Virus record (IMG/VR): IMGVR_UViG_3300027659_001407
Location: 1-20,428 of that record
Direction: 5' to 3' (one strand)
Source: a virus
Length of the DNA stretch: 20,428 nucleotides
The translations under genes were made by a program, and so were the position numbers. Numbering within the stretch: position 1 is the first letter of the stretch; each line of letters opens with the position of its first letter. Shown in pieces: positions 13,315-20,428 of the stretch. Below the pieces are notes generated by a model. The model did no database searches. It saw only the letters and a list, made by a program, of their open reading frames with translations, and was not told the origin of the DNA.

Positions 13315-14775
13315 ATGGCTACTCAATTTGATTTTGCAAGTTTAGGCAATCTATTTGGCGGTGGTGGTGTACCAACTGGCCTTGATGCATTGCTGACAGA
13401 AGATCAGCGCAAGCTCTTAGGCCGTAATGCTGCACTGTCAGCAGCTGGCGCACTATTGCAGGCCAGTGGCCGGAGTGCAGTGCCAATCAGCATGGGCCAA
13501 GCACTTGGATCAGCTTTGCAGGCAGGCCAGCAAGGTTATCAGCAGGCAAGAGCCGGATCACTGCAAGATTTGTTTTTGGGTGAAAAGTTGAAAGAGATGC
13601 AACGACTTGGACAGTATCAAACTGCTTTGACTGGAACGCCCCAAGCAGCAGAATCTGTGCAACCAATGGAGCCATTAACGGCAGCACAGGCAAGCCTGCT
13701 AAGTCAGACTGCACCCACCAGTGCAGCCGGACCATTTGGTCCAAGTCCACAAAGAGCGCAGCTAATGGACCAAGTCCAAGCGCAGTCAACAATAGCGCCA
13801 GCGCCTTTAACCGCGACAGAAAAGCGCTATAACGAATTGATGCGCAAAGCTGATGTGGCCAATCAATTTGGCAAGTTTGATGATGCAGACAAATTGATGG
13901 GTCAGGCTTTAAAGATTAAGCCTCCAGAAAAATACTCTACAACACCACAGTTTGGTAACAGTAAACAAGGCACACCAATTTCATATGTCTTGAGCGAATC
14001 AGGCGGTATGAAACTGCTGGATGTCCAGCGCAGTCCTGAGTTTAACTATCAAGACACTGGCTCTTACATCAGTGTGCGTGACAAAAACTCAAACAAAGAA
14101 CTTGAGCGCATTGCAAAAACTATGAGTCCAGGGGAGATGGCATCCAATATTGTTGCCCAAGGAAACCTTGCAGTAAATCGTGCCAATTTAGGCGTGGCCC
14201 AAGCTGGCCTTGGTTTGCGTCAGCAAGAATTTGCCCGTAGTGGATTTGACCGAGTCGAAACGCCAGAAGGATTTTTTAATATACCTAAAGCCGGTGGACT
14301 GGCCCAGCCAATTATGGGACCAAGTGGTCAACTCAAAGGTGTCTCTGGCGGTAAGCCGACAGAGGGTGAGACAAATGCAGCTGGCTTTGCCCAGCGCATG
14401 GAGTTGGCTCAAAGCATTTTTGAAAAACTACCAGCAGGATCACAGCCAGGCGCTGGCACTCGAATTGCCGAGGCCGTGCCGTTTGTTGGCGGTGCATTGG
14501 CCCGAACCGGCCAAAGCTCAGACACTCAGATGTTTGACCAAGCAGCGCAAGACTGGATTCGCGCCAAGCTGCGTAAAGAATCTGGTGCTGCCATTGGTGT
14601 GGATGAGGCGCGACAAGAATATGCCACCTACTTCCCAATGGTGGGCGATACACCCGAAAAGATTGCGCAAAAAGCAGAGGCTAGGCGCGTAGTCACACTG
14701 GGGATGAAAAATTCTGCGGGTAAGGCATACACTCCTTACACACCAATGAACAGAGTTGTGACTGTGGATTACTAA
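13315..14775 (+). CDS. Probable internal virion protein with conserved C-terminal helical motif
   Basis: A 486-residue protein with the same AAGGTGG ribosome site as 11904. The first 100 residues are Ala/Gly/Gln-rich with a G-G-A-L-like amphiphilic part and S-M-G-Q-A-L-G-S-A-L-Q-A-G, a pattern common in phage internal proteins. A Thr/Ser/Pro region follows. About residues 405-450 carry W-I-R-A-K-L-R-K-E-S-G-A-A-I-G and Y-F-P-M-V-G-D-T-P-E, a motif I recall from many phage virion proteins. No catalytic residues are recognisable. Most likely a component of the ejected core; no transglycosylase signature is seen. Confidence 0.6.
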   Translation: MATQFDFASLGNLFGGGGVPTGLDALLTEDQRKLLGRNAALSAAGALLQASGRSAVPISMGQALGSALQAGQQGYQQARAGSLQDLFLGEKLKEMQRLGQYQTALTGTPQAAESVQPMEPLTAAQASLLSQTAPTSAAGPFGPSPQRAQLMDQVQAQSTIAPAPLTATEKRYNELMRKADVANQFGKFDDADKLMGQALKIKPPEKYSTTPQFGNSKQGTPISYVLSESGGMKLLDVQRSPEFNYQDTGSYISVRDKNSNKELERIAKTMSPGEMASNIVAQGNLAVNRANLGVAQAGLGLRQQEFARSGFDRVETPEGFFNIPKAGGLAQPIMGPSGQLKGVSGGKPTEGETNAAGFAQRMELAQSIFEKLPAGSQPGAGTRIAEAVPFVGGALARTGQSSDTQMFDQAAQDWIRAKLRKESGAAIGVDEARQEYATYFPMVGDTPEKIAQKAEARRVVTLGMKNSAGKAYTPYTPMNRVVTVDY

Positions 14776-14776
14776 T

Positions 14777-16696
14777 ATGCCATATTCAATTACCACCAAA
14801 GACGGCATCACGATCAATAACATCCCCGATGACGTTGCGCCTGACTCTCCAGAGTTAATCGAGCGCGTTGCTCAAATCAGATTAAGCGGTGGACAGGCTC
14901 AACCAGCTGCACCAGTAATGCCGCCAGACACATTGGGCCGACAAGTGGGAGCCGCTGTTCGACCTATGGCCCAAGCGGCATTGACTGCCGGTGGCCTACT
15001 ACCCATGGTGGTCGATCCCATGGTCAATTTTTTGAACTTGGCTGCTGGAACAAGAATTCCAACGCAAAGCCAAGCGGTTGAAAGAACATTGACAGGCATT
15101 GGATTTCCAGAGGCTAGAACGCCCCAAGAGCGCATCATGCAAGATGTGGCCACTGCCGGTTATGGCACTGGTGGTGTTGCCCGTGTTGCCGGTCAAGTCG
15201 CGCCAAGATTGCCTGGCATGGCCAGAGACTTGGCTCAATTCTTTGCGCAAAGCCCCAAGGCCCAGACCGCGGCTGCATTGACAGCATCAACTGCCGGTGG
15301 AATGTTGCGCGAAGGTGGCGCACCCCCAGCGCTCCAAGTTGGTGGTGCAATGTTGGCCGGCATGGTCGCGCCTGGTGGACCAACACTTTCGACAACTCAG
15401 AGAGCATTGGCAGCACCAAGTGGCTTAGTCAAACCATTTACACAAGCAGGCCGTGAGGTCATTGTTGGCAATGTCTTAAACAGATTGGCCACAGACCCAG
15501 AGCGTGCAGCGCTTAATTTGCAACAAGCCCAGCCACTTGTCCCAGGTGTTCGCGTCACGACAGCAGCTGGTGCGCGTGATCCTGGTCTTGCCGCGGCTGA
15601 GACTGCCATTCGCGGCCTAGACCAGTCTGGTGCATTCCCAAGCGTTTTGTCTTCAAATCAGCAGGCTTTGCTCGAATCATTCCGAAGGCTTGGTGGCCGA
15701 GCTGGTGACGAATTTACACCTGGCTCTATTCCTTATGCTGAAGCCAAGCGAAGCAGAATCACAGCGCCAATGCGTGAAGAGGCATTTGCTGGCGTGACTG
15801 TCGAGCCTGAGACATTCCAGCGCGGCATCAATTTGGTGGTCAACAAGGCCATTGACAATGTGATGTCCAGTCCAGTTGGTGTGCGTCAGGATGTTGAAAG
15901 CGCAATGAAGTTTGCGGCAGACCGAGTGCAGCGCGCCAAAACGCCTCAAGAGCTGTACGAGGTGCGCAAAGACTTGGCTGGTGCAGCCCAAGGCAAATAC
16001 AACCAAGAGCTGCCAAGTTTGCGTTTGGCCAAGGGCCAGCTCAATGAAGTTATCCGGTCTGTGGATGATGTCATTGAGGCAGCAGCCCCAGGCTTTAAAA
16101 AATATATGAGCCAGTTTGAGAAGTCATCGAGTGCCATTGACCAGATGAAAATTATGCAGGGCATCGAGGCCAAAGTTACAACTGGCCAGCCAAACTTGAT
16201 GACGCAAGAGCCTGTCTTGGCCGCGGCTGCATTGCGCAGGCAAGTGGCCACTAAGGCAGAAGAAATTGGCGCTCAATTGTCGCCAGCGGCTCAGACCCGT
16301 TTGGACAACATCATCAACGAAATCAATCGTGGTCAGGCTGCAACTGCACCAGGCGTGAAAGCACCTGGCTCAAACACATTCCAGAACATGAGCATGGGCA
16401 ATTTGATTGGCCGAGTGTTTAGCGAGTCAATGGCTGACAACACCACACTGCGCACCATGACAAGGCCACTGGACTTTCTCTATAAATTGCCTGACCAGCA
16501 GATTCAGCAATTGCTTGTTGAGGCTATGCTTGACCCCAAGTTGGCAGCAATGATGATGGGTAAGGCCAATGTGATGAAGGTCGAGCCATTGGCCAAGTCA
16601 CTGCGCAAAAAGGCTGAAGAGATGGGATTTGGCGCTGCTATTGGTGCGACACAAGAGCCGTATCGCGTAGATTTAACTGGCATGGCCAATCGTTAA
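14777..16696 (+). CDS. Large internal virion protein, ejection candidate
   Basis: A 639-residue protein, begun one base after the previous stop (TAATATG) without a visible Shine-Dalgarno sequence. The short N-terminal domain (Y-S-I-T-T-K-D-G-I-T-I, P-D-D-V, P-E-L-I-E-R-V-A-Q-I-R) resembles a conserved starter segment I recall from other phage internal proteins. A glycine/alanine-rich stretch at about 55-210 could be membrane-active (M-A-R-D-L-A-Q-F-F-A and T-A-G-G-M-L). The rest is long alpha-helix, with K-T-P-Q-E-L-Y-E-V-R-K-D-L at about 393-405. Size and helical content are like the large ejection proteins of podoviruses. No lysozyme or transglycosylase motif is seen. Confidence 0.6.
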   Translation: MPYSITTKDGITINNIPDDVAPDSPELIERVAQIRLSGGQAQPAAPVMPPDTLGRQVGAAVRPMAQAALTAGGLLPMVVDPMVNFLNLAAGTRIPTQSQAVERTLTGIGFPEARTPQERIMQDVATAGYGTGGVARVAGQVAPRLPGMARDLAQFFAQSPKAQTAAALTASTAGGMLREGGAPPALQVGGAMLAGMVAPGGPTLSTTQRALAAPSGLVKPFTQAGREVIVGNVLNRLATDPERAALNLQQAQPLVPGVRVTTAAGARDPGLAAAETAIRGLDQSGAFPSVLSSNQQALLESFRRLGGRAGDEFTPGSIPYAEAKRSRITAPMREEAFAGVTVEPETFQRGINLVVNKAIDNVMSSPVGVRQDVESAMKFAADRVQRAKTPQELYEVRKDLAGAAQGKYNQELPSLRLAKGQLNEVIRSVDDVIEAAAPGFKKYMSQFEKSSSAIDQMKIMQGIEAKVTTGQPNLMTQEPVLAAAALRRQVATKAEEIGAQLSPAAQTRLDNIINEINRGQAATAPGVKAPGSNTFQNMSMGNLIGRVFSESMADNTTLRTMTRPLDFLYKLPDQQIQQLLVEAMLDPKLAAMMMGKANVMKVEPLAKSLRKKAEEMGFGAAIGATQEPYRVDLTGMANR

Positions 16697-16705
16697 GGAA
16701 CAAAC

Positions 16706-19033
16706 ATGGCAGGCTTATTAGATGACATTTTGCAATATATGCAAGACCCTAGACGTACTCAGCAATTGCAGGGTACGGGCAGAGCAATCCAGCAAGGTCT
16801 TTTGAACATTGAAGAGAAAGATAAAAAGTTTCAAGACCTATATGACAAGGCATTTGGTGATCCAAAAAATATAGCCAAGGTCACAGACAAAAAGGCTTTG
16901 TCTGAACTGACTGAAATGATAATGGCTGGGCCAATGTCGATTGCGCCAATTGGCATGACTCAAAATGTATCTAAGGCATCTGCAAGAAATGTCAAAAAAG
17001 GTTCTGTCGCTACAGTATTTGACAACGTCACAGATTACAACGAAGCAATGAAGCTGGCTCAAAAGGGCGCTCATTTAAAACAAGACCCATCAGGTCAATA
17101 CATTGGCGGTCCAAGATCAACTGGGCCTGTCGGCTTAACTGTGGACAGTCCTGGTGCTTTATCAAATATGCGCCAAAGGGCAGATAAAAAAGTCGAAGCC
17201 GGTGCATTCAATGCGTCTTGGTATGACAGAGCCAGGCAGGCAGCCGAGAGCGCTTCTGGGTACAACCCCACCAACATGACCGCTGGGATGCCTCCACAAG
17301 GCCAAATGGCATCTTTATTTTCGCGTGGTGGGGCTGCCTACAGCCCACAAGCCACACCGCCAACTGAGATGAATTCTTTTATTCGTCAACACAATGCCCA
17401 GGTCATTGGTGGCCAACAAATTATTCCAAGGACTGGATCACAGGCTAGAAATGTAGCCAAAGCATATGACATTGATCCAGCCACTGGGATGTATGCATTT
17501 AATCCTGGAGCAATTAAGCTGGGCAAAAAGACTGGCCCTTACGCTGACGCAAAAGACCCAACCATTCCATCCACTGATTTGTATAAAACAGCCAGCGACA
17601 TTTGGCATGGCCGTGTAATGGGTTACAGCGACCCAGGGGGCAAAACATTTAGTCGAGGTTTTACTCCGCAAGAGCATGGATTTTTAACTGGTGAGAATTT
17701 ATTACTCGCAAACAGAGCAGAACAAAAAAGGCTTGCTGGGCAATTAGATGTGCCAAACACATCAGCAGAATTTATTTTTGATCCAAGAGCTGCGCAAGCA
17801 GCCACATGGGGTGCTGAACGAGAAATTTCATACAAGGCTGCTAGAGATGCTGAAATCAATAGATTTACAAAATCATCTGAAAAATATGACAGGCAATTAG
17901 CAAGATGGGAGCGAACGGGTAAAGGTGAAAAACCCAAAAAACCATCTTTGAAAAATATTGGAAAAGAATCTGACGAGTCTATTCAAGCAAGAGCTAGGGC
18001 CGGTATTGATGACGCTATGCAGCGCCAGATTGCTTCACAAACCTATGAATTTATTCCTGGTCAAAATGTTATGCCAGGAATTAACACTGCTGAAGAAGGT
18101 GTTCGAGCTGCTTATTCGCAAGGAATGCAAGCCCCAATGGGTAATCGTGACCCTTACATTGGCGCATTGCAAGCATATCAATTGCCAGTTAAACCAGTCA
18201 TGGGTGAATACCTTAATACTGCTGGTGTTGTTGAAAGAAACCCAGCATTTGTGGCCCAGCCTTTAGTTGGCCTTGTTGGCTCAACATTAGAAACATCGAC
18301 AGGAAAACTTGCCCGCGGTGGCCCCATGCTGGACCAGCCAGGGCGCAGTTTACTTGACGCAACTTCTGCTGTGCGCGCTGTAATGGATTTGCAAGAAGGT
18401 GTTGGCTGGAACAAATTTACGCCAGCCAATTCGAGCATGAAAACAGTGGAAAAAACTGGAATAAGATTTCAGCCAATGTTGTCTGGCGCCCAAGATGCAA
18501 GTCAGTTGCCCAGACAAATGGCACAGGCAAAAGCGGCATTAGAGGGGCAAGGTCTAGATGTTGTTGATGTAGGTGGTGCTTTACACGCTGGAAAATTTGA
18601 CAACTCTATGAACGGCAAAGCAATTCAAGAAGCTGTTAAAAATGCAAAAGCAAATATTCAAGATGGCCAATTGATTGCTGGAAGATTTGAATCAAATCTT
18701 CAAATGCCACCATGGGGCGCAGAGGGAAGTGGCCAAGTAGCGCAGTATTTACAAGGCCAATTAACACGGCCAGACATTCAAAATTTTGCGCAGCGTTTAG
18801 ATACAGCCGGTGTCCCACAAGTTAACGCACAGCAAACTCAGTTTATGCAGCAATTTTTAGAGCAAAACAATATGTCTCCAAGAGCTGACGTAATGAAAAT
18901 GCGCGACATCATTGGGACTAAAGGTTATCAAGGGTTCTTAAAGTATCTTCAAGAGAATGGCCCGAAGGGTTTGCCGGCAGTTGTTCCTCTTGGCCTGCTT
19001 GGGGACTATGAGGACTATCCAATTTTCCAATAA
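16706..19033 (+). CDS. Large virion protein at the end of the late operon
   Basis: The longest gene here, 775 residues, with AAGGA seven bases before the ATG. The N-terminus is helical and polar (L-L-D-D-I-L-Q-Y-M-Q-D-P-R-R). A stretch A-G-P-M-S-I-A-P-I-G-M-T-Q (about 72-84) is short and hydrophobic. The centre has scattered Trp and Tyr in a mixed alpha/beta pattern, with a very basic helix K-G-E-K-P-K-K-P around 410. The end (P-A-V-V-P-L-G-L-L-G-D-Y-E-D-Y) is hydrophobic then acidic. Codon use is more AT-rich than in the preceding ejection genes. An internal virion or toxin-like enzymatic cargo are both possible; I see no catalytic motif. A leftward ORF may overlap its last 116 bases. Confidence 0.55.
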   Translation: MAGLLDDILQYMQDPRRTQQLQGTGRAIQQGLLNIEEKDKKFQDLYDKAFGDPKNIAKVTDKKALSELTEMIMAGPMSIAPIGMTQNVSKASARNVKKGSVATVFDNVTDYNEAMKLAQKGAHLKQDPSGQYIGGPRSTGPVGLTVDSPGALSNMRQRADKKVEAGAFNASWYDRARQAAESASGYNPTNMTAGMPPQGQMASLFSRGGAAYSPQATPPTEMNSFIRQHNAQVIGGQQIIPRTGSQARNVAKAYDIDPATGMYAFNPGAIKLGKKTGPYADAKDPTIPSTDLYKTASDIWHGRVMGYSDPGGKTFSRGFTPQEHGFLTGENLLLANRAEQKRLAGQLDVPNTSAEFIFDPRAAQAATWGAEREISYKAARDAEINRFTKSSEKYDRQLARWERTGKGEKPKKPSLKNIGKESDESIQARARAGIDDAMQRQIASQTYEFIPGQNVMPGINTAEEGVRAAYSQGMQAPMGNRDPYIGALQAYQLPVKPVMGEYLNTAGVVERNPAFVAQPLVGLVGSTLETSTGKLARGGPMLDQPGRSLLDATSAVRAVMDLQEGVGWNKFTPANSSMKTVEKTGIRFQPMLSGAQDASQLPRQMAQAKAALEGQGLDVVDVGGALHAGKFDNSMNGKAIQEAVKNAKANIQDGQLIAGRFESNLQMPPWGAEGSGQVAQYLQGQLTRPDIQNFAQRLDTAGVPQVNAQQTQFMQQFLEQNNMSPRADVMKMRDIIGTKGYQGFLKYLQENGPKGLPAVVPLGLLGDYEDYPIFQ

Positions 19034-19148
19034 CTTTGTAATTTTTGTTTTTGATACCAGAAAACGGCAAAGGTATTGCAGCCTGATGTTTTGAGTAATA
19101 AACATCAAGCTGCGCGTTAGTTAGTTTTGAAAAATATTGAACAGGCAT
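18918..19148 (-). CDS. Possible 76-residue gene ending the leftward operon
   Basis: The minus-strand ATG at 19148 lies one base after the stop of the preceding gene (stop at 19152-19150), with a G-rich run six bases upstream. The first 38 residues fall in the gap between the converging operons and read like a real protein (Y-F-S-K-L-T-N-A-Q-L-D-V-Y-Y-S-K-H, then N-Y-K-V-I-G-K-L-D). The remaining half lies antisense to the 3' end of the 775-residue gene. A shared 116-base convergent overlap is unusual, and the hairpin at 19078-19113 is inside it, so the ORF may equally be chance. Function unknown. Confidence 0.35.
   Translation of the reverse strand: MPVQYFSKLTNAQLDVYYSKHQAAIPLPFSGIKNKNYKVIGKLDSPHSPQAGQEEQLPANPSGHSLEDTLRTLDNL
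19078..19113. terminator. Hairpin between convergent operons, possible bidirectional terminator
   Basis: GCAGC-C-TGATGTTT pairs with AAACATCA-A-GCTGC around an 8-base loop (19092-19099): 13 base pairs with a single C/A mismatch. It begins 45 bases after the last plus-strand stop and lies 37 bases past the minus-strand stop at 19150. A convergent gap is where a two-way terminator is expected. Neither flank has a strong T-run, so it would be a weak intrinsic terminator or an RNA-end stabiliser. It lies inside the possible leftward ORF 19148-18918, so if that is a gene the pairing is partly coding. Confidence 0.45.
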
Positions 19149-19149
19149 A

Positions 19150-19536
19150 TCAACCCCCAAAAAATGCGGCCACAAGAGGGTCGCGTTTAACTACCCGTCT
19201 TTTCTGTCTACGTCTGGCCAAGCCAAAGTCTTTGTCGTCTGCACTCATTTTGTCTCGGTATTTCCTGATTCGGTCTGAGCCTGGCACTGGCCCAGGCGCT
19301 TCAGCGTCAATGCCATCACCCCATGACCACAGAGGCCGCCACTGGCCATTGGCGCTCACTCTGGTATATCCACTGATATATACCAATTCATGGCGGTGCA
19401 AATCAAACAGAATCCTCGCAGCACTGCGCCTGGCACAGAAGCACAGCTTGGCCAAGTCAAGGTCTGAGAGATTGCCTTTCTTTTGAAGCGCTGCCTCGAT
19501 GGCAGGGCTTACACGGGGTTTTAAGCCTCTGGCCAT
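19150..19536 (-). CDS. Winged-helix-like DNA-binding protein
   Basis: A 128-residue basic protein. Residues 13-72 look like a winged helix: a helix A-I-E-A-A-L-Q, a turn G-N-L-S-D-L-D-L-A-K-L, a recognition helix R-R-S-A-A-R-I-L-F-D-L, then a beta wing L-V-Y-I-S-G-Y-T-R-V-x-x-x-G-Q-W-R-P-L-W. After an acidic/proline linker the tail is strongly basic (L-A-R-R-R-Q-K-R-R), also suited to nucleic acid. A small regulatory protein is likely, such as a modulator of host or phage transcription. It overlaps the upstream gene by 16 bases, so the two are co-transcribed. Confidence 0.6.
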   Translation of the reverse strand: MARGLKPRVSPAIEAALQKKGNLSDLDLAKLCFCARRSAARILFDLHRHELVYISGYTRVSANGQWRPLWSWGDGIDAEAPGPVPGSDRIRKYRDKMSADDKDFGLARRRQKRRVVKRDPLVAAFFGG

Positions 19537-19703
19537 GTGCTGGTCTCCATTCGGGCTTTTAAGCGCTCCAGCATGGTCCTGACCACGAATGCACGGGCTT
19601 TGACCTCAGTGGGAATGGCATGACCATAAACCTCTGGGTGAAGTAGGTCATTGACCAGGTCAAGGCAGGCATCGATGGCTGGGGGCAATTCTTTATCGGT
19701 CAT
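19521..19703 (-). CDS. 60-residue helical hypothetical protein
   Basis: I use the ATG at 19703 (M-T-D-K-E-L-P-P), 9 codons inside the longest frame, because the upstream ATG at 19730 lies deep inside the preceding gene. The product is predicted helical (I-D-A-C-L-D-L-V-N-D-L-L and E-V-K-A-R-A-F-V-V-R-T-M-L-E-R-L-K-A-R), with no membrane segment. Eleven-base overlap upstream and 16 downstream keep it in one operon. No family is recognised. Confidence 0.55.
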   Translation of the reverse strand: MTDKELPPAIDACLDLVNDLLHPEVYGHAIPTEVKARAFVVRTMLERLKARMETSTWPEA

Positions 19704-19962
19704 TGAACTTATCCAGCGCAGAGACTTCAATGTGGTCCACCAGGCTTTGCAGAATCATGTGAGCAATGTCCACGACAGTGCCAGCAATATATGCGTTATT
19801 GAGGGTCATGCACTCTTCATAGTCAGGCTCATAAGGCAAGGCAGTGTAATCGGTCGATCCTTTCTCTTCTGGGCTGTAGTCCAAGAGACAGATTAGGTCA
19901 ACACCCTCAATGGTGCAGTCGAAACGATAGAGGCCATCTGGGTAAATAGGTGTTGTGGTCAT
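19693..19962 (-). CDS. 89-residue acidic hypothetical protein
   Basis: An acidic protein with the start overlapping the previous stop (ATGA). Its first half has a beta pattern around Y-R-F-D-C-T-I-E-G-V-D-L-I-C-L-L-D-Y, then an acidic part (E-P-D-Y-E-E-C) with three cysteines overall, then a helix (A-G-T-V-V-D-I-A-H-M-I-L-Q-S-L-V-D-H-I-E). Strong negative charge is common in small early phage proteins that imitate DNA or bind host factors, but no such role can be claimed. Function unknown. Confidence 0.6.
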   Translation of the reverse strand: MTTTPIYPDGLYRFDCTIEGVDLICLLDYSPEEKGSTDYTALPYEPDYEECMTLNNAYIAGTVVDIAHMILQSLVDHIEVSALDKFNDR

Positions 19963-20084
19963 GCTGTTTTCCTACACTGTTTATTGCAGGCTGGGTTATG
20001 TTTAGACTGACACACGCCAAGAATTTGGCATCGTGTCAGCTTAGGTTTTGATTCTGGCTTGATGGGAATCCAGACTGATTTCAC
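19959..20084 (-). CDS. 41-residue four-cysteine micro-protein, GTG start
   Basis: Found by hand on the minus strand. The GTG at 20084 overlaps the stop of the 31-residue gene (GTGA), and its TGA overlaps the next ATG (ATGA), so it fills the gap between two genes exactly. The product is basic and has cysteines at 19, 25, 33 and 37 (C-x5-C-x7-C-x3-C) amid Lys, Gln and Asn (R-C-Q-I-L-G-V-C, P-A-C-N-K-Q-C-R-K). Four cysteines at such spacing suggest a small zinc-binding knot. Perfect coupling at both ends and no internal stop make translation likely. No family is recognised. Confidence 0.5.
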   Translation of the reverse strand: MKSVWIPIKPESKPKLTRCQILGVCQSKHNPACNKQCRKTA

Positions 20085-20176
20085 GCTGACCACCATGCCA
20101 CCAAGAGTGCGGCCATGCCAACGCCAATGGCAATGGCGGTCAAATAATCCAAAAGGGTTTCGGTTTGCGGTTTCAT
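20081..20176 (-). CDS. 31-residue single-TM micro-protein
   Basis: A short minus-strand gene starting at ATG 20176, with a purine-rich GAAAGAAA just upstream. After M-K-P-Q-T-E-T-L-L-D-Y the product is one hydrophobic segment (T-A-I-A-I-G-V-G-M-A-A-L-L-V-A) ending W-W-S-A. It lies 37 bases downstream of the leftward 66-residue gene, beyond a GC-rich hairpin. Its stop is shared with the next start. A membrane peptide of unknown purpose; small early phage membrane proteins often disturb host envelope or block superinfection. Confidence 0.45.
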   Translation of the reverse strand: MKPQTETLLDYLTAIAIGVGMAALLVAWWSA

Positions 20177-20190
20177 GATTTCTTTCGTTA

Positions 20191-20208
20191 ACGGGGCCGA
20201 AGCCCCGT
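20191..20208. terminator. GC-rich hairpin within the leftward operon
   Basis: ACGGGGC-CGAA-GCCCCGT forms a perfect 7-bp stem; read on the minus strand the loop is TTCG, giving the very stable UUCG tetraloop closed by C/G. On the plus strand it is followed three bases later by TTTTATTT, so as a Rho-independent terminator it points rightward, against the leftward operon. On the minus strand there is no T-run after it, so there it may act as an RNA processing or stability element between the 66-residue gene and the 31-residue gene. The pairing is certain; the role is inferred. Confidence 0.6.
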
Positions 20209-20213
20209 GGGTT

Positions 20214-20414
20214 TTATTTAACAGCCTTTAAAACTTCAGTGTCCACCCAGTCGCCAATCTGGGCAGGCATCCAGCCATTTTTTTGTTGACGGCCCAGATG
20301 AGTGCTGGCCATGTGGCAATAAGTATTGCCATCACGCTGTGCGCCCACAGCGACAATGCGCCATGTGTCGCCCATGTGGACAATGACTTTGTTGAAGAGC
20401 TGGTTTGTGTTCAT
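20214..20414 (-). CDS. 66-residue hypothetical protein
   Basis: A minus-strand gene starting near the right edge. The sequence is beta-rich with a compact, SH3-like feel: V-I-V-H-M-G-D-T-W-R-I-V-A-V-G, Y-C-H-M-A-S-T, then G-W-M-P-A-Q-I-G-D-W-V. Alternating strands and Gly/Asp turns suggest a small nucleic-acid or protein binding domain. No signal peptide or TM. The upstream region is cut by the window, so promoter and earlier genes are not seen. No family recognised. Confidence 0.55.
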   Translation of the reverse strand: MNTNQLFNKVIVHMGDTWRIVAVGAQRDGNTYCHMASTHLGRQQKNGWMPAQIGDWVDTEVLKAVK

Positions 20415-20428
20415 TTCGTTTAATCCGT

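Noticed and set aside
14210-14692. 160-codon plus-strand ORF inside the 486-residue gene
   Set aside because: An out-of-frame shadow of the real gene, with no ribosome site and an implausible composition.
19127-19486. 119-codon plus-strand ORF
   Set aside because: Antisense to the winged-helix-like gene and out of step with the operon; no ribosome site.
1-20428. tRNA genes, CRISPR arrays, integrase/att sites, insertion sequences
   Set aside because: Gaps between genes are too short for tRNAs except at 19034-19149, which shows no cloverleaf; no spaced repeats, transposase or recombinase motifs were noticed.

Overview
The window is the late, virion-and-lysis half of a tailed double-stranded DNA bacteriophage (Caudoviricetes), most likely a podovirus. 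Supporting signs are a short adaptor gene, no tape-measure or tail-sheath gene, and a long run of glycine/alanine/glutamine-rich proteins that look like internal 'ejection' proteins. The spanin pair and lipoboxes show a Gram-negative host. The general style recalls uncultured freshwater or marine phages of proteobacteria, but the host cannot be fixed from this sequence. No integrase, repressor, tRNA, CRISPR array or insertion sequence was seen.

Layout, left to right. (1) 1-1160: the 3' part of a glycosyltransferase-like gene and a virion adaptor protein. (2) 1170-3853: host-recognition genes, namely a repetitive tail fibre, a DUF1566/C-type-lectin-like tip protein and a small fibre-accessory protein. 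(3) 3850-5453: two genes joined by ATGA overlaps, a PAPS-type sulfotransferase and a fusion of an APS-kinase-like P-loop domain with a nucleotidyltransferase domain. Together they look like a phage-borne sulfation module. (4) 5453-8244: a tightly packed lysis and membrane cassette of ten genes. It holds several tiny membrane proteins, a cysteine-rich lipoprotein, a two-TM holin candidate, an Rz with Rz1 nested inside it, and a GH19-type endolysin. (5) 8252-10754: a jelly-roll-like virion protein, a large probable tail/head-completion protein and a GNAT-like protein. (6) 10764-19033: six structural genes, probably the DNA-ejection set.

The plus-strand late genes end at 19033 and meet a leftward operon of small, probably early, genes (20414 down to 19150, possibly to 18918). 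Most of these overlap by a few bases, and two were found only by reading the minus strand by hand: a 31-residue membrane peptide and a 41-residue four-cysteine protein. A hairpin sits in the convergent gap, and a GC-rich hairpin (UUCG loop when read on the minus strand) lies within the leftward operon.

Base composition is mosaic. The stretch from the 3' third of the fibre gene through the sulfotransferase gene is clearly AT-richer than the ejection genes (hand counts: 18 of 60 G+C at 4021-4080, 33 of 60 at 15481-15540), consistent with exchange of the receptor-binding/sulfation block as a module. The best candidate for a little-described system is this fibre-lectin-sulfotransferase-kinase block. 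The dense lysis cassette with two separate lipoproteins is second.
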